Source: Clostridium ihumii AP5 (GTDB lineage: Bacteria; Bacillota; Clostridia; Clostridiales; Clostridiaceae). From it: a stretch of 64,000 nucleotides of DNA. Shown in pieces: positions 55,497 to 63,804 of the stretch. The notes under the pieces were generated by a model. It saw nothing but the letters and a program-made list of their open reading frames with translations, searched no databases and was not told the origin of the DNA. A program made the translations under genes and the position numbers. Every line of letters starts with the position of its first letter. The stretch's first letter is position 1. The stretch lies in assembly GCF_000612845.1 (NCBI RefSeq), contig NZ_CCAT010000086.1, positions 1-64,000 of the forward strand. Direction: 5' to 3'.

Positions 55497-56269
55497 TACA
55501 CATATTTTCTCATATGTTTCAATGCTGTTTTTTCTAGTCTAGATACCTGTGCCTGAGAAATTCCTATTTCATCTGCTACTTCCATCTGTGTTCTACCATC
55601 AAAAAATCTTAAGTTTAATATAAGCTTTTCTCTATCACTTAATTTGGTCATAGCTTCCTTTATAGATATGTTTTCAAGCCAACTATCATCTAAATTTTTG
55701 TTATCACTTATTTGATCCATAACATAAATAGCATCTCCACCATCATGATAAATAGGTTCAAATAAAGACACAGGATCTTGTATAGCATCCAATGCAAAAA
55801 CTACTTCTTCTCTAGAGATTTTTAGTTCTTTAGCTATTTGTGATACTGTAGGTTCCTTATTATCTTTACTAATTAGTCTATCTCTTACTTGCAATGCTTT
55901 ATATGCGATATCTCTAAGTGATCTACTAACTCTAATTGAATTATTATCCCTTAAATATCTTCTTATTTCTCCAATAATCATAGGAACTGCATAAGTAGAA
56001 AATTTTACATTCTGACTTAAATCAAAATTATCTATAGCTTTTATAAGTCCTATGCATCCAACTTGGAATAAATCATCCACATTTTCTCCCCTGTTATTAA
56101 ATCTTTGAATAACACTTAATACCAACCTTAAATTACCTTTTATAAATTTTTCTCTACATTCTTCATCTCCATTTTGCATTTTTTCTAAAAGTTCTCTCAT
56201 TTCTTTAGCCTTTAAGACTGGTAATTTGGCTGTATTTACTCCACATATTTCTACTTTGTTTATCATCAT
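55496..56269 (-). CDS. sigG: RNA polymerase sporulation sigma factor SigG
   Basis: 257 aa. Late forespore sigma factor. N-terminal anti-sigma-binding motif INKVEICGVNTAKLPVLKAKEMRELLEKMQ (first 35 residues), region 2 LRLVLSVIQRF..DDLFQVGCIGLIKAIDNFD, region 3 and region 4 HTH VADEIGISQAQVSRLEKTALKHMRKY. The spacer upstream holds a sigma-F-type promoter. SD is poor (AAGGGAATGATGACC then TTATG). Order spoIIGA-sigE-sigG is as in B. subtilis. Confidence 0.97.
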   Translation of the reverse strand: MMINKVEICGVNTAKLPVLKAKEMRELLEKMQNGDEECREKFIKGNLRLVLSVIQRFNNRGENVDDLFQVGCIGLIKAIDNFDLSQNVKFSTYAVPMIIGEIRRYLRDNNSIRVSRSLRDIAYKALQVRDRLISKDNKEPTVSQIAKELKISREEVVFALDAIQDPVSLFEPIYHDGGDAIYVMDQISDNKNLDDSWLENISIKEAMTKLSDREKLILNLRFFDGRTQMEVADEIGISQAQVSRLEKTALKHMRKYV

Positions 56270-56303
56270 AAGGTCATCATTCCCTTCAGAGTAATTGCAT
56301 TTT

Positions 56304-56333
56304 AATTATTTCCTTATACAATAACTTTTATAC
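56304..56333 (-). promoter_or_regulatory. Sigma-F-type promoter of sigG
   Basis: GTATA (56329-56333), 15-bp spacer, GGAAATAATT (56304-56313) on the minus strand. The -10 fits the sigma-F pattern GGnrAnAnTw at every defined position and the -35 fits GywTA. Predicted start about 30 nt before the sigG ATG. Confidence 0.75.
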
Positions 56334-56345
56334 CTGAGACAAACC

Positions 56346-57071
56346 TTATAACATTTTATTAATTTCTTTTTTTAATCTTTTGATTATTCTTTTTTCTAAT
56401 CTTGAAATATAAGATTGTGATATTCCAAGCATATCTGCTACTTCTTTTTGTGTTTTTTCATTGTATCCATTTAATCCAAATCTTAATTCAACAATTTCTT
56501 TTTCACGATCATTCAGCTTATCCATAGCTATAACCAATAACTGTTTATCTACTTCATCTTCAATAGAATTGTAAACAACATCATTTTCAGTTCCTAAAAT
56601 ATCAGATAAAAGAAGTTCATTTCCATCCCAATCTATATTTAATGGTTCATAAAATGATATTTCTGTCTTTATTTTACTATTTCTTCTTAAATACATTAAT
56701 ATTTCATTTTCTATACATCTCGATGCATATGTAGCAAGCTTAATTTTTTTCTCTGGATCAAAAGTGTTAACTGCTTTTATTAATCCAATAGTTCCTACTG
56801 ATATTAAATCTTCTACATTAACTCCTGTATTTTCAAATTTTCTAGCTATATATACAACTAGCCTTAAATTTCTTTCTATTAGTATAGACCTTATACTTTC
56901 ATCACCATCTACAAGTTTCTTAACTAACTCTTCTTCCTCTTCCTTTGTTAATGGTGGTGGCAATGCATCATTTCCACCTATATAATATATAGACTTACTT
57001 AATTTTTTGAATTGACTTAAAAAAACACTTACCTTTTCCGTTATTTTTTTTACTAGTTTTTTTAAAATCAA
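56346..57071 (-). CDS. sigE: RNA polymerase sporulation sigma factor SigE precursor
   Basis: 241 aa from the TTG at 57071 behind GGGAGGGG; ATGs further upstream lie on the SD itself. Mother-cell sigma factor, made as pro-SigE and cleaved by SpoIIGA. The pro-sequence (about 1-29, basic amphipathic [20 protein letters not shown]) precedes [18 protein letters not shown]. Region 2.2 [20 protein letters not shown] and region 4 [24 protein letters not shown] are nearly identical to B. subtilis. 14 bp after spoIIGA. Confidence 0.97.
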   Translation of the reverse strand: MILKKLVKKITEKVSVFLSQFKKLSKSIYYIGGNDALPPPLTKEEEEELVKKLVDGDESIRSILIERNLRLVVYIARKFENTGVNVEDLISVGTIGLIKAVNTFDPEKKIKLATYASRCIENEILMYLRRNSKIKTEISFYEPLNIDWDGNELLLSDILGTENDVVYNSIEDEVDKQLLVIAMDKLNDREKEIVELRFGLNGYNEKTQKEVADMLGISQSYISRLEKRIIKRLKKEINKML

Positions 57072-57085
57072 ATTAACCCCTCCCA

Positions 57086-57889
57086 TCAAATTAATATTCC
57101 TCTCGGTAATAATGCATTATAATCATTTTCTTTACTCAATTTATTGTCGCATATAGCTAATATTGACTCTTTTAAAATATTCTCATTTTCACCCTTTATA
57201 ACTATATCATCTGGTTTAAATCCTAAAAGTTTCCCACACCCACCATTAACTACAGAATAACTTATAGTATACTTTGTATAAGAATCTATATTTATATTTT
57301 TTAACAATTCCCTTTCTATAATAATAACTGGAAGATTTGTTATAGGCTCTCTAAGTTCATTTCCTGTATCTAAAAAACCTTTAACATCTATATTTTCTTC
57401 ACCTATTTTTATATTAAGATTATAAACATAATCAAATAGATTTTTTCTACTTTTTATATAAGTAATTAATCGTTCACAAATTAAATAAAAAATAATTATA
57501 GCCAACATTAATTTCTTATAATTAAAAGTAAATGTATTCCTATTTATTGAAAAATAATTTTTGCTATTTATAGAAATATAAAAAGTTATTCCTGCTAATA
57601 CCATTGAATAAAATATATACGTAATAGTGGCTTTAATATAACTCTTCTTATCACCTCTACCATAACAAATATAAATCATAACTAATGCAACTATTACACT
57701 CGTTACTTTATTGTTTAACGGTTTTAGTTGTGGTAATACCATAACAAGTACATATAAACTGCCTAAGAAAGCAGATATTATTTGCTTAGTAAAACTACAT
57801 TTCTTTTTTACACCTTTAAAAGTAATAGATAATAAAAATAAATTAACTAAGAAATTTTCTAATATTAATTCATCTAGATAAATAACCAA
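57086..57889 (-). CDS. spoIIGA: Sporulation sigma-E processing peptidase SpoIIGA
   Basis: 267 aa, TTG start behind GGGGGGAATAACT. Five hydrophobic segments in the first 150 residues, then an aspartic-protease domain with the active-site motif [17 protein letters not shown] near residue 168. Cleaves the SigE pro-sequence after engulfment signals from SpoIIR. C-terminus is short and its last codons run close to sigE. Promoter upstream carries a Spo0A-like box and unusually wide spacing. Confidence 0.93.
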   Translation of the reverse strand: MVIYLDELILENFLVNLFLLSITFKGVKKKCSFTKQIISAFLGSLYVLVMVLPQLKPLNNKVTSVIVALVMIYICYGRGDKKSYIKATITYIFYSMVLAGITFYISINSKNYFSINRNTFTFNYKKLMLAIIIFYLICERLITYIKSRKNLFDYVYNLNIKIGEENIDVKGFLDTGNELREPITNLPVIIIERELLKNINIDSYTKYTISYSVVNGGCGKLLGFKPDDIVIKGENENILKESILAICDNKLSKENDYNALLPRGILI

Positions 57890-57909
57890 AGTTATTCCCC
57901 CCTACACTT

Positions 57910-57985
57910 ATTATACATACATGCTAAAGGGAAATTTGTAAAAATTTCCATTTTAATTTAAATATATTCCTATTTTTTTTCGTCA
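57910..57985 (-). promoter_or_regulatory. Spo0A-type promoter of spoIIGA-sigE
   Basis: -10 TATAAT (57910-57915), 21-bp spacer and -35-like TTTACA (57937-57942) on the minus strand. The B. subtilis spoIIG promoter has similarly long (22 bp) spacing and needs Spo0A. TGACGAA, matching the 0A-box core TGNCGAA, lies at 57979-57985, about 79 bp before the start. A dyad GGAAATTT-TTAC-AAATTTCC (57930-57949) covers the -35. Confidence 0.65.
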
Positions 57986-58107
57986 CTTTATAAACTTTTA
58001 TATTATATTAACTTAATATATTCTATATCTCTCTATGTTTTATAATAAAAATTAGTCCTTTGGTAAATATATATGTTGTTTATAGTTGAAATGTTTTTAT
58101 ATAACTT
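57986..58107. other. AT-rich spacer, nothing recognised
   Basis: AT-rich sequence upstream of the spoIIGA promoter. No ORF with SD. Confidence 0.4.
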
Positions 58108-58205
58108 TATAGTATTTAAATTTAAAATAACAAATTTATCAATTGAAAAACTTTTTCTTGGAATAGCATTATCATTTGATATTTGAAAAATGAAATTATT
58201 ATTAT
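58108..58205. mobile_element. Short deletion derivative of the palindromic element
   Basis: Begins TATAG and contains the same 42-bp stretch as the left end of the 58755 element (58118-58159 versus 58768-58809, ending GAAAAACTTTTTCTT), then joins directly to sequence like the right end (GGAATAGCATTATCATTTGA..). The middle is missing, as if deleted between TTTCTT repeats. A 72-codon minus-strand ORF spans it but has no SD. Confidence 0.5.
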
Positions 58206-58295
58206 TTACGTTAAGAAAAAGAAATTTAAAATATTGTACAAAAATTAACAATGAATGATAAAACTGAAGTATCAGTTTTTATAATAATTCTCAAA

Positions 58296-58690
58296 GCAAA
58301 TTAGTTGAAAATAATGTAAAATCGTAGTTTTTAGGCATTTCTAGATATTAGGAACAAAGTGAGTACTATTCACTCTTACTTCTTACTTGGTTCCAAACAT
58401 GATATAGGAATACAAGTTTAAACTTTAAGTTATTGATGATTCAGTTGAGAGTTCTAATTAATTTAATTGAAAATGGAAAATGGAAAGTGAATGTAAAAAT
58501 TGGATTTCCAATTTTAAAGAACGATTTTTTATTAAATTTGCAGAGCAAATTAGTTGAAAATAATATAAAAACATAGTTTTTAAGTATTTCTATTTTAAAT
58601 ATTAAGAACGAAGTGAGTAATATTCACCATAACTTTTCACTTTTCACTCTTACTTTTTAATTAGTTTCCAACATAATAATAGAATAAATT
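58296..58690. repeat. Two direct repeats 249 bp apart
   Basis: Units begin at 58296 and 58545 (GCAAATTAGTTGAAAATAAT) and run about 105-140 bp, including AAAGTGAGTACTATTCAC-like dyads and ACTTTTTAATTAGTTTCCAACAT-like ends with a few differences. Between them lies TTTAAACTTTAAGTTAT, also found at 54.3 kb. Non-coding. Confidence 0.7.
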
Positions 58691-58754
58691 ATAAGATTAG
58701 TCGTATCATTTGACAAAGCTATTTTTTTTAATTAGAACTTTGAATATCTATATA

Positions 58755-59252
58755 TAGGGTTACAAATTTAAAATAACAAATTTATCAATTGAAAAACTTT
58801 TTCTTTCATCAAGAAACAGAAATTATTTAAATAAGTATTTCTTTTAAAATTGCTTTAGAAAATCTTATTAATTTGTGTTTTATTTTCAAGACCTGAACCC
58901 AAGGACGGGTTCAGCGACTGCCTAGACAGGACGTCGTGTGAACTAAATTTAGAAATATGTAATTGAGAATTCAATGTATATTTTTTATAAATCAAGGAAG
59001 TAATTAACATCAATAATGTAATTTTATTAATGCTAATTACTGACGAAGAGTTATGAAAAATAGACTAGAATTTAATTACATAGCTCTTAATTTAGTTCAC
59101 TTATAGCCGTTTAGTCTTGGAAATAAAATGGCAAATTTATTAGAGTTTCTTTGAAATTTTTATGAATAACGTTTTAAATAATTACTGTTTCTTGGAATAC
59201 TACCATTCTCATTTAATATTTGAATAATTTCATTTTTCATCTTTGAACCCTA
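58755..59252. mobile_element. Near-palindromic foldback (MITE-like) element, about 500 bp
   Basis: The two halves are inverted repeats of each other around a centre at about 59020 (perfect core 59000-59040 with only a few mismatches). Outer matches include ATATAGGGTT at both ends, CAAGAAACAG..ATTATTTAAA (58812-58833 versus 59182-59203) and GTGAACTAAATT (58937 versus 59090). TA dinucleotides flank the TAGGGTT ends. No ORF. The left arm carries an extra GC-rich block (58894-58936). Confidence 0.65.
58894..58936. other. GC-rich double hairpin inside the palindromic element
   Basis: TGAACCC-AAGGAC-GGGTTCA followed by CGAC-TG-CCT-AGAC-AGG-AC-GTCG, two adjacent hairpins in sharp GC contrast with the rest of the region and absent from the opposite arm. 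Possible structured RNA, protein site or later insertion. Confidence 0.5.
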
Positions 59253-59292
59253 TATTTAACGAATTTAGATTTTAAAGTTTTTAATATAAATA

Positions 59293-59326
59293 AAAAAAGA
59301 AGAATGACTAATCATTCTTCTTTTTT
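59293..59326 (-). terminator. Terminator of ftsAZ
   Basis: AAAAAAGAAGAATGA and its complement with a 4-nt loop, just after the ftsZ stop; U-tracts on both strands. Confidence 0.92.
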
Positions 59327-59337
59327 AGTATTTATAT

Positions 59338-60465
59338 TTATCTTGAACTTCTTCTAAGCCAAGTAGGAACAGAATAATCTAATTCTGGTTCTTCCTCTTT
59401 AGTAACCGCTGCTTCTTCTTCCTTGTGCTCCACTGGTCTTCTTGAAACAACTGGCTCACTTACATTATTTTTAATAGGTGTTTTTATTTGTGGTTGTACT
59501 TCATTAACTTCGTTTAATTCAAAACCTGTTGCTATAACAGTTATTCTAATCTCATCATTTAAACTTTCATCTATCACTGCACCAAATATAATATTAGCAT
59601 CTGGATCTGCTTCTTCTTGTACAATTTGAGCTGCCTCATTTATCTCTAATAATGATAAATCAGATCCTCCTGTTATATTTAATAGAACTCCTGTAGCTCC
59701 TACTATAGATGTTTCTAATAGTGGACTTGATATAGCTTGCTTTGTTGCTTCTTGAGCTCTATTATCGCCTTTTCCATAACCTACACCCATATGTGCAAGT
59801 CCTTTGTCTAACATTATTGTACTAATATCAGCAAAGTCTAAGTTTATTATTCCTGGTATAGTAATTAAGTCTGATATACCTTGAACACCTTGTCTTAATA
59901 CATCATCTGCTTTTCTAAAAGAGTCTACTAGTGTAGTCTTCTTATCTACCATAGTTAACAGTCTTTCATTAGGAATTGTAACTAAAGTATCAACAGATTC
60001 CTTTAAAGATTTAATTCCTTGTTCTGCATGTAACATTCTTTTTCTTCCTTCAAAAGAAAATGGTTTTGTTACAACTCCAACTGTTAATATTCCCATAGAC
60101 TTAGCTATTTCTGCCACTACTGGTGCAGCACCTGTTCCAGTACCACCGCCCATACCAGCAGTTATAAATACCATATCTGCGCCTTTTAGAATTTGAATTA
60201 ATTCTTCTTTGCTTTCTTCCGCCGCTTTTCTTCCTATGTCTGGATTTGCTCCTGCACCTAATCCTCTAGTTAATTTTTCTCCCAATTGAATTTTTTGAGA
60301 AGCTCTCGACATGGCTAAAGCTTGTTTATCAGTATTAACCCCTATAAACTCAACGTTTTTTAAACCTTCCTCAATCATTCTATTTACAGCGTTGTTTCCT
60401 CCGCCACCACATCCTATTACTTTTATGTTGCATAATTCTCTGTCTTGAACATCAAAATCCAGCAC
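59338..60465 (-). CDS. ftsZ: Cell division protein FtsZ
   Basis: 375 aa. Tubulin-like GTPase of the Z ring. [11 protein letters not shown] near residue 20, tubulin signature [10 protein letters not shown] near 105, T7 loop NLDFADI near 207, a short variable linker (315-360) and the conserved C-terminal peptide [14 protein letters not shown] that binds FtsA and other partners. SD GGAGGTAATATT. 15 bp after ftsA. Confidence 0.98.
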   Translation of the reverse strand: MLDFDVQDRELCNIKVIGCGGGGNNAVNRMIEEGLKNVEFIGVNTDKQALAMSRASQKIQLGEKLTRGLGAGANPDIGRKAAEESKEELIQILKGADMVFITAGMGGGTGTGAAPVVAEIAKSMGILTVGVVTKPFSFEGRKRMLHAEQGIKSLKESVDTLVTIPNERLLTMVDKKTTLVDSFRKADDVLRQGVQGISDLITIPGIINLDFADISTIMLDKGLAHMGVGYGKGDNRAQEATKQAISSPLLETSIVGATGVLLNITGGSDLSLLEINEAAQIVQEEADPDANIIFGAVIDESLNDEIRITVIATGFELNEVNEVQPQIKTPIKNNVSEPVVSRRPVEHKEEEAAVTKEEEPELDYSVPTWLRRSSR

Positions 60466-60480
60466 AATATTACCTCCTCA

Positions 60481-61734
60481 TTAGAAAAAATCTGATAAAA
60501 ATGCTTTAACTTTTGATAAAACTTTAACTTTTTCTTTTTTATCAATCGCAACTTCATCTTTTAAGTTTATACTTATATTATCCTTTTGCACTTCACTTTT
60601 AATATTTTCTTTTAAATACAATTCCTTTATTATTCCAATTGCTACCGTATAGATTGGATTTGCAGCTCCAACATAAGATGGTATTGCTATTCTTATATCT
60701 CTTTCTATAATTTCTTTAGCTAAATCTGTAATTCCTCTATAGAAAGAAATACCACCACCATATATTGCAATATTTTTTACATCATTAAAAACTCCATTTG
60801 TGACCAATTCTTCTTTTATTAGAGTAAATATCTCTCTAACTCTCTCATAAATTATTTCTACTAACATACTATAATCTATTTCTATAGCTTGGCCATCTGT
60901 TTGAGAATAAATTCGAATTTTTTCTCCATTTTCAATGTTTTCTTTATATATTCTTCCACTTTTTAGCTTTAAAGTTTCTGCATCTTGTTTAGAAATTTTT
61001 AAACAAATAGAAATGTCATTTGTTATCGTATCTCCAGCAAGATTAATACTTGATACATATTGAATCTTATTATTCTTATAGATTACAATATCAGAAGTTT
61101 CTGCGCCTATGTCTATAATAGCCACACCATCATTTAACTCCGCTTTCATTAAAGCATCTTTTGCAACTCCAACAGAATCTACAGTAGTTCCTAAAACTTT
61201 AATTCCTGCTTTTTCAACTGGAATCTTATATAATTCTAAAATTTCTTTTTGAACAACTATCATATCTACAGCAACAGCTAATCTGCGACCTAATAATCCT
61301 AAAGGATTTTTTATATTTTCTACATCATTTATTTTATACATAACAGGCTCTATCTTTATTATTTCTTTATTAGTATCTTTCTTTGCTTCTAACCTAATAA
61401 CATCTATTAAATTAGAAACATCTTGAGGTGTTATTTCCCTATCTTGCGAAGACAATGTTAAAACATCCTCTCTTCTAATAACCTCACATAAAGTAATAGG
61501 TACTGATACATATACGCCACAAATAGTTGCATTAATTATATTTCCTAGTTGTTCTACAACATCTTTAACAGCTTTAGAAGTACTCTCTATATCTAACTCT
61601 CCTGTTTTTTTTATTCCATGACATTTAGATGTAGTAACTCCTAAAACTTGAAACTTTCTTACATCATCTAAATTTCCAACTACACCACATATTTTGGATG
61701 AACCGATGTCTATTCCTACTATGTAATTGTTCAC
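60481..61734 (-). CDS. ftsA: Cell division protein FtsA
   Basis: 417 aa, GTG start behind AAGGGGGGTAA. Actin-like ATPase tethering FtsZ to the membrane. Phosphate-1 loop VGIDIGSSKICGV (4-16), the 1C subdomain, IDIGAETSDIVIY near 204, GGGISFYRGI near 339, and a C-terminal amphipathic helix (KVKVLSKVKAFLSDFF) that is the membrane anchor. Slightly divergent from Bacillus FtsA but complete. Confidence 0.93.
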   Translation of the reverse strand: MNNYIVGIDIGSSKICGVVGNLDDVRKFQVLGVTTSKCHGIKKTGELDIESTSKAVKDVVEQLGNIINATICGVYVSVPITLCEVIRREDVLTLSSQDREITPQDVSNLIDVIRLEAKKDTNKEIIKIEPVMYKINDVENIKNPLGLLGRRLAVAVDMIVVQKEILELYKIPVEKAGIKVLGTTVDSVGVAKDALMKAELNDGVAIIDIGAETSDIVIYKNNKIQYVSSINLAGDTITNDISICLKISKQDAETLKLKSGRIYKENIENGEKIRIYSQTDGQAIEIDYSMLVEIIYERVREIFTLIKEELVTNGVFNDVKNIAIYGGGISFYRGITDLAKEIIERDIRIAIPSYVGAANPIYTVAIGIIKELYLKENIKSEVQKDNISINLKDEVAIDKKEKVKVLSKVKAFLSDFF

Positions 61735-62099
61735 TTAAATTACCCCCCTTTAAGAGAAGCTTCAAAAGTATATATTCAACAACAAATCTTCTTTTCCTTT
61801 TAAATGTGCGAATTTTTAGAATTTATTTATACATAAATATAAACACTCTAGTTTTAGTATAATTGCTTTACCTCTAAAATGCAATATTTCATACACAACC
61901 TAATCTTTTACTTATTAAAATTTTATTTATCAATTTTTTACAAAAACTGTGAAAATAACCTCTATTTACACTTATATTTCCAATTAATGCATCTTTAAAT
62001 TTATCAACTTTGATTTTTATTTTTATACTTTCTAATTTTCGAACTTTTTTATAAAATCTGTATATATTTTTTTACAGAAATTTATTTTTAAAAAAATAA
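61735..62099. promoter_or_regulatory. ftsA upstream region with sigma-A promoter
   Basis: Gene-free 365 bp. On the minus strand -35 TTGCAT (61879-61884), 17-bp spacer and -10 TATACT (61856-61861) form a good promoter about 120 nt ahead of ftsA. The rest is AT-rich with no recognised feature. Confidence 0.7.
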
Positions 62100-62128
62100 A
62101 TGAGGATACTAACTTTCAGTATCCTCAT
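62100..62128 (-). terminator. Terminator overlapping the end of aroE
   Basis: ATGAGGATACT-GAAAGTT-AGTATCCTCAT then TTATTTTTTT on the minus strand. The 5' arm and loop encode the last aroE codons and stop. Confidence 0.9.
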
Positions 62129-62885
62129 TCATATAATTATTTTTCCATATATCTATTGATTCATAAGCTTGATTCAAAAGCATGCTATATCCATTTATAA
62201 ATTTAGCACCTTTATCTTTAGCTAGCTCCAAAAATTTAGTAATTTCAGGATTGTAATTCAAATCATAAAATATTGTATCTTTTATTTCTCCTTCTATATG
62301 TATAGGTGTTTCCCCAACATGGTTAGCACCACCTATTGGAGTACAATTGATTACAATATAATATTTAGATAAATCTATCTTCTCTTTAATATCTAAAATG
62401 TTATTAATATATTTTAGATGCTCTTTTACTGAATTTTTATTTCTAAGTACAAAATCTATATTTTTTGCTTTTAGGTCTTTAACAGCATATAATACAGCTT
62501 TAGCTGCTCCACCACCTCCAATTATAAGAACTGATTTATCTTGTAAATCTATATTTTTTTCTTGTAAACTCCTCATAAATCCATAATAATCTGTATTATA
62601 CCCAATCAAAACACCATTTTTATTTAAAACAGTATTAACTGCTTTTATTTTGTTAGCTGGATACGCTAATTCATCTAAAAAATTAATTATCACTTCTTTA
62701 TATGGAATTGTAACATTAAACCCAACTACCTCTTCTTTTGCAGTAATTATAAATTTTTCCAGTTCACTATTTTCTACATCAAACAGTTTATAATTTAAAG
62801 GTATTTTAAATTGTTCATAATACTTATTATGAATTGAAGGTGACAAGCTATACTTAATATTATTTCCTAATAATCCACTTTTCAT
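62109..62885 (-). CDS. aroE: Shikimate dehydrogenase
   Basis: 258 aa. Reduces 3-dehydroshikimate to shikimate with NADPH. Substrate-site S/T motif SLSPSIHN (14-21), catalytic Lys in FNVTIPYKEVI near 61, NTDYYGF near 96, the NADP loop IGGGGAAKAVLYA near 121, and NGYSMLLNQAYESIDIW with the conserved Q near the C-terminus. It sits alone downstream of sigK; a functional link is unlikely. Confidence 0.96.
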   Translation of the reverse strand: MKSGLLGNNIKYSLSPSIHNKYYEQFKIPLNYKLFDVENSELEKFIITAKEEVVGFNVTIPYKEVIINFLDELAYPANKIKAVNTVLNKNGVLIGYNTDYYGFMRSLQEKNIDLQDKSVLIIGGGGAAKAVLYAVKDLKAKNIDFVLRNKNSVKEHLKYINNILDIKEKIDLSKYYIVINCTPIGGANHVGETPIHIEGEIKDTIFYDLNYNPEITKFLELAKDKGAKFINGYSMLLNQAYESIDIWKNNYMNEDTES

Positions 62886-62929
62886 TTCATATCACCTCAT
62901 ATTTATTAAACACCTCTTTTAAAAAATAA

Positions 62930-63640
62930 TCAACTTAAAGTTTTTTCTGCACTATTTAGCTCTTTGAAAAGCTTCTTTAAAGCTCTTTTTTCTATTCTTG
63001 ATACATAAGATCTAGAAATACCTAAAATACCAGCAATTTCCCGTTGTGTTTTTGCTTTTCCATCAATAAGACCATATCTCATTTCTATTATTACTTTTTC
63101 TCGTTCTTGCAAAGTAGTATTAATCTTAGCATATAACTTTTTAACTTGAATTTTGTTTTCTACTATTTCTGCAATAGAATCTTTATCACTACTTAATATA
63201 TCCATAAGCGATATCTCATTTCCTTCTTTATCAATACCTATAGGATCTTGAAGATATACTTCACCTTTTACTTTTTTATTATTTCTAATAAGCATCAATA
63301 TTTCATTTTCTATGCATCTTGCTGCATAAGTAGCGAGTCTAGTTCCCTTTGAACTATCAAAAGAATCAATTGCTTTAATTAATCCTACAGTACCTATTGA
63401 TATTAAATCATCTACTTCTTTTCCTGGGAATGAATATTTTTTTACTATATGTGCCACTAATCTCAAGTTTCTTTCAATCAAAACATTTTTAGCTTCTAAG
63501 TCACCATCTTTAAACTTTTGTAAATATTCCTTCTCCTCTACATCTGTTAAAGGTTGTGGAAAAGAACTGCTTCCTGAAACATAAGCTGTTAATAAAGTAA
63601 CATCTCCAATCATACTAAAAAACCAATTGAAGAAAACCAT
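62930..63640 (-). CDS. sigK: RNA polymerase sporulation sigma factor SigK, uninterrupted
   Basis: 236 aa. Late mother-cell sigma factor. N-terminal pro-sequence of about 20 residues (MVFFNWFFSMIGDVTLLTAY), then SSSFPQPLTDVEEKEYLQ, region 2 RNLRLVAHIVKKYSFPGKE, and region 4 HTH GILGISRSYVSRIEKRALKKL. The coding sequence is whole, with no skin-type element. SD AGGGGGAGCAGCT. A CATACTAT word at 63670-63677 could be a -10 for a mother-cell sigma factor. Confidence 0.97.
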   Translation of the reverse strand: MVFFNWFFSMIGDVTLLTAYVSGSSSFPQPLTDVEEKEYLQKFKDGDLEAKNVLIERNLRLVAHIVKKYSFPGKEVDDLISIGTVGLIKAIDSFDSSKGTRLATYAARCIENEILMLIRNNKKVKGEVYLQDPIGIDKEGNEISLMDILSSDKDSIAEIVENKIQVKKLYAKINTTLQEREKVIIEMRYGLIDGKAKTQREIAGILGISRSYVSRIEKRALKKLFKELNSAEKTLS

Positions 63641-63669
63641 AGCTGCTCCCCCTAATAGTGCTTATTATA

Positions 63670-63677
63670 ATAGTATG
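63670..63677 (-). promoter_or_regulatory. Possible mother-cell sigma -10 element of sigK
   Basis: CATACTAT on the minus strand, similar to the sigma-E -10 (CATACAnT), about 30 bp ahead of the sigK ATG. The -35 is not convincing. Confidence 0.3.
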
Positions 63678-63754
63678 ATTTATTTTCTAAAAAGTAGCCT
63701 GTCCACATAAATTTTTTTAAACTTATTTATTGCCAAAATTACTGATTTTTATGC

Positions 63755-63803
63755 AAAAAAATATACAGGACATTAAAATTAGTAACATCTTGTATATTTT
63801 TTT
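63755..63803 (-). terminator. Terminator of the transpeptidase gene
   Basis: AAAAATATACA..TGTATATTTTT stem with inner pairing (GATGTTA/TAATGTC) and U-tract on the minus strand, directly after the stop codon. Confidence 0.8.
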
Positions 63804-63804
63804 A

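Noticed and set aside
57979-57985. Firm assignment of a Spo0A operator
   Set aside because: A single 7-base match can occur by chance; kept only as part of a candidate promoter, not as a proven site.
58033-58251. 72-codon minus-strand ORF
   Set aside because: No SD, composition like the surrounding repeats, and it crosses the ends of the short palindromic element; a chance open frame.
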